A stretch of DNA of 64,000 nt from Mesorhizobium sp. (lineage in GTDB: Bacteria; Pseudomonadota; Alphaproteobacteria; Rhizobiales; Rhizobiaceae): the NCBI RefSeq assembly GCF_004962245.1, contig NZ_SUHQ01000013.1:97873-161872 (forward strand), in the 5' to 3' direction. A program made the position numbers and the translations under genes. The notes below the pieces were generated by a model, which ran no database searches, had not been told where the DNA came from, and saw nothing but the letters and a program-made list of their open reading frames with translations. Shown here in pieces: positions 61,500 to 64,000 of this stretch (the first letter of the stretch is position 1; each line of letters opens with the position of its first letter).

Positions 61500-64000
61500 A
61501 TGGCGAAGAAAACAACGACTTCAAAAACGCTCGACAGCGACGTAGCCAAGGAACTCGAAAAGGCACTTGATATCGATCTGAGCGGCGATGCCGGTGACCT
61601 CGACATCGCCGCGTCGATGGAAGATCTGGAAGCGCAGATATCGCAGGCTGCCGACGAATTGGCACGCGAAGGCCGCAACCAGAATGCCGAGCCCGTCGCC
61701 GACCAAAGCCAGAAGGCGGAGCCTGTCGCCAACCTGGGCCAGAAGACCGAGCCTGTCGCCAACCAGGACCAGAAAGCAAAGCCCGCGGCAAAGACCATGC
61801 CGGCTGAACTGCGCCCTGTGGAAACGCGCAATGGCTCACAGCCGGTCGGTTTCACGCCAGCCAATGACCCTCGCCCAAAAGACTACAAGACGCTGCTTCA
61901 TACCCTCAATCGGCGTGCCTCGAACACGATCTACTGGGTCGTGGCGCTCATTTCGCTCGTCTGGATCGCGGGCGCCGGTGCATTGGCCAATCTGCTGTTT
62001 GGACCAGGCATCTGGCAAATCCGCACCGCCGACCAGTTTTTCGCCCGTCCCGAACTGATCGGCCTGGCGGTCGCTACGCTCCTGCCCGTCCTCCTGTTCT
62101 GGGCGTTTGCAGCCATGATTCGCCGCGCGCAGGAAATGCGCATCGCCGCTCAGTCGATGACGGAAGTGGCCTTCCGCCTGACCGAGCCGGAAAATATCGC
62201 CCAGGATCGCGTCATGATGATCGGGCAAGCCGTTCGCCGCGAGGTGGCGGCCATGGGTGAAGGCATCGAGCGCACGCTTGCGCGTGCCGTCGAACTCGAA
62301 ACCCTGGTCCACAGCGAGGTGAACCAGATCGAACGCTCCTATTCGGAGAATGAATCCCGTATCCGATCGCTTGTCGACGGACTGGGCAGCGAGCGCGAAG
62401 CGGTTGTCAGCCACGCCGAGCGCGTGCGCGCCTCGATCACCAGCGCGCATGAGACGCTGAAGGACGAAATCGGGGCTGCCAGCGACATCATTCGCGACAG
62501 CATCCTCAACGCCTCGACCAACCTGTCGATGACCATCAACAACTCCGGCGATACGCTGATCGACAGGATCAACGAAAGCTCGATGTCGATCTTCGATTCG
62601 GTGGAAGGCCGGCTCGATTCGATCACGGACCGCCTGTCGACCTCCGGTGAAGCCTTCGCCAGCCTTCTCGATACACGCATCGCCAAGCTGACGGACACGA
62701 CCGACGGCCTCACCCGGTCATTGACCGATCTGCTCGACGATCGGACGTCCGGCATGGTGTCGCTGCTCGGCGGCGCCGCGCGCACGCTCAGCTCCGAATT
62801 TGAAGCCAGCCTCGACGGCATCGAGCGGACGCTGGCCGAACGCGGCCAGGCGTTGATTGGTGAGTTCCAGACCCGCGCCGAAGCGCTGGACACCGGCACG
62901 CAGAAACTCAACGCCGCGCTTGAAGCCCGCGCACGCCAGATCAACGAGACCCTGGTCGAGCGCGCGCGCGAAATCGCCCATACCTTCCAGGAAAGCAAGG
63001 AGACGCTGTCGGCGATGATCGATCAGGGCAAGACCCAGATCGGCGCCGACATGGCCGACATCGTTTCGTCGACCTCGTCCATGCTTGAAGCGCGCGCCGG
63101 CGATTTCGCCGGGCGCATGGAGGCGGCCCGTCATGTAGTGTCACGCTCCTTCGACGCCGATATCCAGCGGCTTGCCGATGCCCGCCTCGGCATCGAGGAA
63201 GCCGTCGAGAACCACAGCCGCAAGCTTTCCGAAAGCCGCGAACGCATGGCGGCGGCAATGCAGGACGAACTGGCGAAATTCGCCGAAGGCCGCGCCGGCA
63301 TCGACGCAGCTGTCACCGACCAGGTGCAGAAGCTTGCTGAAGGCCGCAGCCTGATCGCGCGCGCGCTCGAAGAGGACCTGCGCAAGGTCAACGAGTCACG
63401 CGCCGCCATCGATGCTTCGCTCGGCAGCCATCTCGAAAGGCTCGAAGAGGGTCGCAACAGGCTTTCACAGGCCTTGAACGAAGACTCCGGAAAACTTGTA
63501 CAAGCCCGTACGATCATTGACGAAATGGTTGCCGGTCATGTTGGCAAGCTCGCCGAAGGCCGTAGCATTCTTTCGCGCGCCCTCGAGGCCGATCTCGGCA
63601 AACTGGCCGACAGCCGCGCCAGCATCGATGGCTTGGTCGCCGGTCAGGTCGAGAAGATCGCCGAAGGTCGCGCCATACTCGCCAAGGCGCTGGAATCCGA
63701 CATCGTCGGCATCAAGGGTCTCATCGAGAACCATTCCGCCAAACTGGCGGAAGACCGTGCCGAACTGTCGCGTTCGCTCGAAAGCGACCTGTCCGGCATC
63801 AGGGGCCTGGTCGAGGACCATTCGGACAGGCTCTCCAGCGATCGCAGCCTGCTTTCGCAGACGCTCGAGGATGACCTCGCCAAACTGGCCGAAAGCCGGT
63901 CGAGCATCGACGGGCTGGTCGCCGGCCAGGTCGAGAAGCTGGCCGAAGGCCGCGACATTCTCAAGCGCGCGCTGGAATCCGATCTCAACACGATCAAGGG
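61500..64000 (+). CDS. Growth-pole-ring-like giant protein, N-terminal 833 residues (runs off window)
   Basis: The open frame begins MAKKTTTSKTLDSDVAKELE at 61500 and continues past 64000. Residues 63-92 are three 10-residue repeats of the type AEPVADQSQK. Two membrane helices (about 142-165 and 178-202) are followed by a long helical region built of repeats. At the right edge a 29-residue unit of the type EGRAILAKALESDIVGIKGL followed by IENHSAKLA repeats, giving apolipoprotein-like amphipathic helices. This matches GPR of Agrobacterium and RgsE of Sinorhizobium, proteins of around 2000 residues that form a ring at the growing pole. The identity is inferred from this architecture. Confidence 0.8.
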   Translation, partial: MAKKTTTSKTLDSDVAKELEKALDIDLSGDAGDLDIAASMEDLEAQISQAADELAREGRNQNAEPVADQSQKAEPVANLGQKTEPVANQDQKAKPAAKTMPAELRPVETRNGSQPVGFTPANDPRPKDYKTLLHTLNRRASNTIYWVVALISLVWIAGAGALANLLFGPGIWQIRTADQFFARPELIGLAVATLLPVLLFWAFAAMIRRAQEMRIAAQSMTEVAFRLTEPENIAQDRVMMIGQAVRREVAAMGEGIERTLARAVELETLVHSEVNQIERSYSENESRIRSLVDGLGSEREAVVSHAERVRASITSAHETLKDEIGAASDIIRDSILNASTNLSMTINNSGDTLIDRINESSMSIFDSVEGRLDSITDRLSTSGEAFASLLDTRIAKLTDTTDGLTRSLTDLLDDRTSGMVSLLGGAARTLSSEFEASLDGIERTLAERGQALIGEFQTRAEALDTGTQKLNAALEARARQINETLVERAREIAHTFQESKETLSAMIDQGKTQIGADMADIVSSTSSMLEARAGDFAGRMEAARHVVSRSFDADIQRLADARLGIEEAVENHSRKLSESRERMAAAMQDELAKFAEGRAGIDAAVTDQVQKLAEGRSLIARALEEDLRKVNESRAAIDASLGSHLERLEEGRNRLSQALNEDSGKLVQARTIIDEMVAGHVGKLAEGRSILSRALEADLGKLADSRASIDGLVAGQVEKIAEGRAILAKALESDIVGIKGLIENHSAKLAEDRAELSRSLESDLSGIRGLVEDHSDRLSSDRSLLSQTLEDDLAKLAESRSSIDGLVAGQVEKLAEGRDILKRALESDLNTIK

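Overview
The window looks like chromosomal DNA from an alphaproteobacterium of the Rhizobiales, most probably Mesorhizobium or a close relative. The reasons are high GC, a CckA hybrid kinase, the start of a giant growth-pole-ring-like (GPR/RgsE) protein, a urtABCDE urea transporter with a sigma-54 promoter, GTTC-N7-GTTC LexA boxes before ssb and uvrA, and many short palindromic intergenic elements of the kind common in rhizobia. No phage, IS transposase, tRNA, rRNA or CRISPR array was seen.

Layout. 1-2.3 kb: glpD (cut by the left edge) and its DeoR-type regulator glpR. 2.4-3.8 kb: a PLP decarboxylase. 3.9-8.3 kb: the Anbu cluster (proteasome-like Anbu, transglutaminase-like peptidase, alpha-E protein, permuted ATP-grasp), interrupted by a four-helix-bundle gene bracketed by inverted arrays of a TAGSGAA heptamer. 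8.5-10.1 kb: Lrp/RAM protein, DsbA-like protein, DUF4864 protein. 10.1-14.75 kb: leftward run coaD, two cyclophilins, a YdcZ-like membrane protein, queA, a small conserved gene and tgt. 15-18 kb: a 50-residue membrane protein and gyrA. 18-26 kb: accessory genes (two AraC-type regulators, VOC protein, MarC, OsmC, ssb, ArsR/SRPBCC pair, a ClpP paralogue, a secreted hydrolase).

26.2-27.0 kb is an 836-bp interval without a recognisable protein gene. It holds an orphan intrinsic terminator, several perfect hairpins and a LexA box before uvrA. 27-32.9 kb: uvrA, an acetyltransferase, a DUF72 protein and a diguanylate cyclase. 33-38.9 kb: urtEDCBA, read leftward. 39-43.5 kb: a secreted protein, a GMC oxidoreductase with its Tat-signal partner subunit, a glyoxalase-like protein, a ribbon-helix-helix protein and a nucleoside phosphorylase. 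43.6-51 kb: cckA, a FliO-like protein, dksA, a SixA-like phosphatase and the ycjX-ycjF pair. 51-57.4 kb: secreted proteins, a Kef-type antiporter, DUF924, folK/folB/folP and a DUF922 protein. 57.7-61.2 kb: an MFS efflux pump, a ferredoxin reductase with a [2Fe-2S] ferredoxin, and an Hpt protein. 61.5 kb to the right edge: the amino-terminal 833 residues of the GPR-like protein.

Two points stand out. One is the four-helix-bundle cassette inside the Anbu operon, with heptamer arrays in opposite orientation that begin beside the neighbouring stop codon and supply the likely ribosome-binding site. The other is the unexplained structured interval upstream of uvrA. A smaller theme is that three proteins (Tgt, DksA, UvrA) lack cysteines that bind zinc in their enterobacterial relatives.
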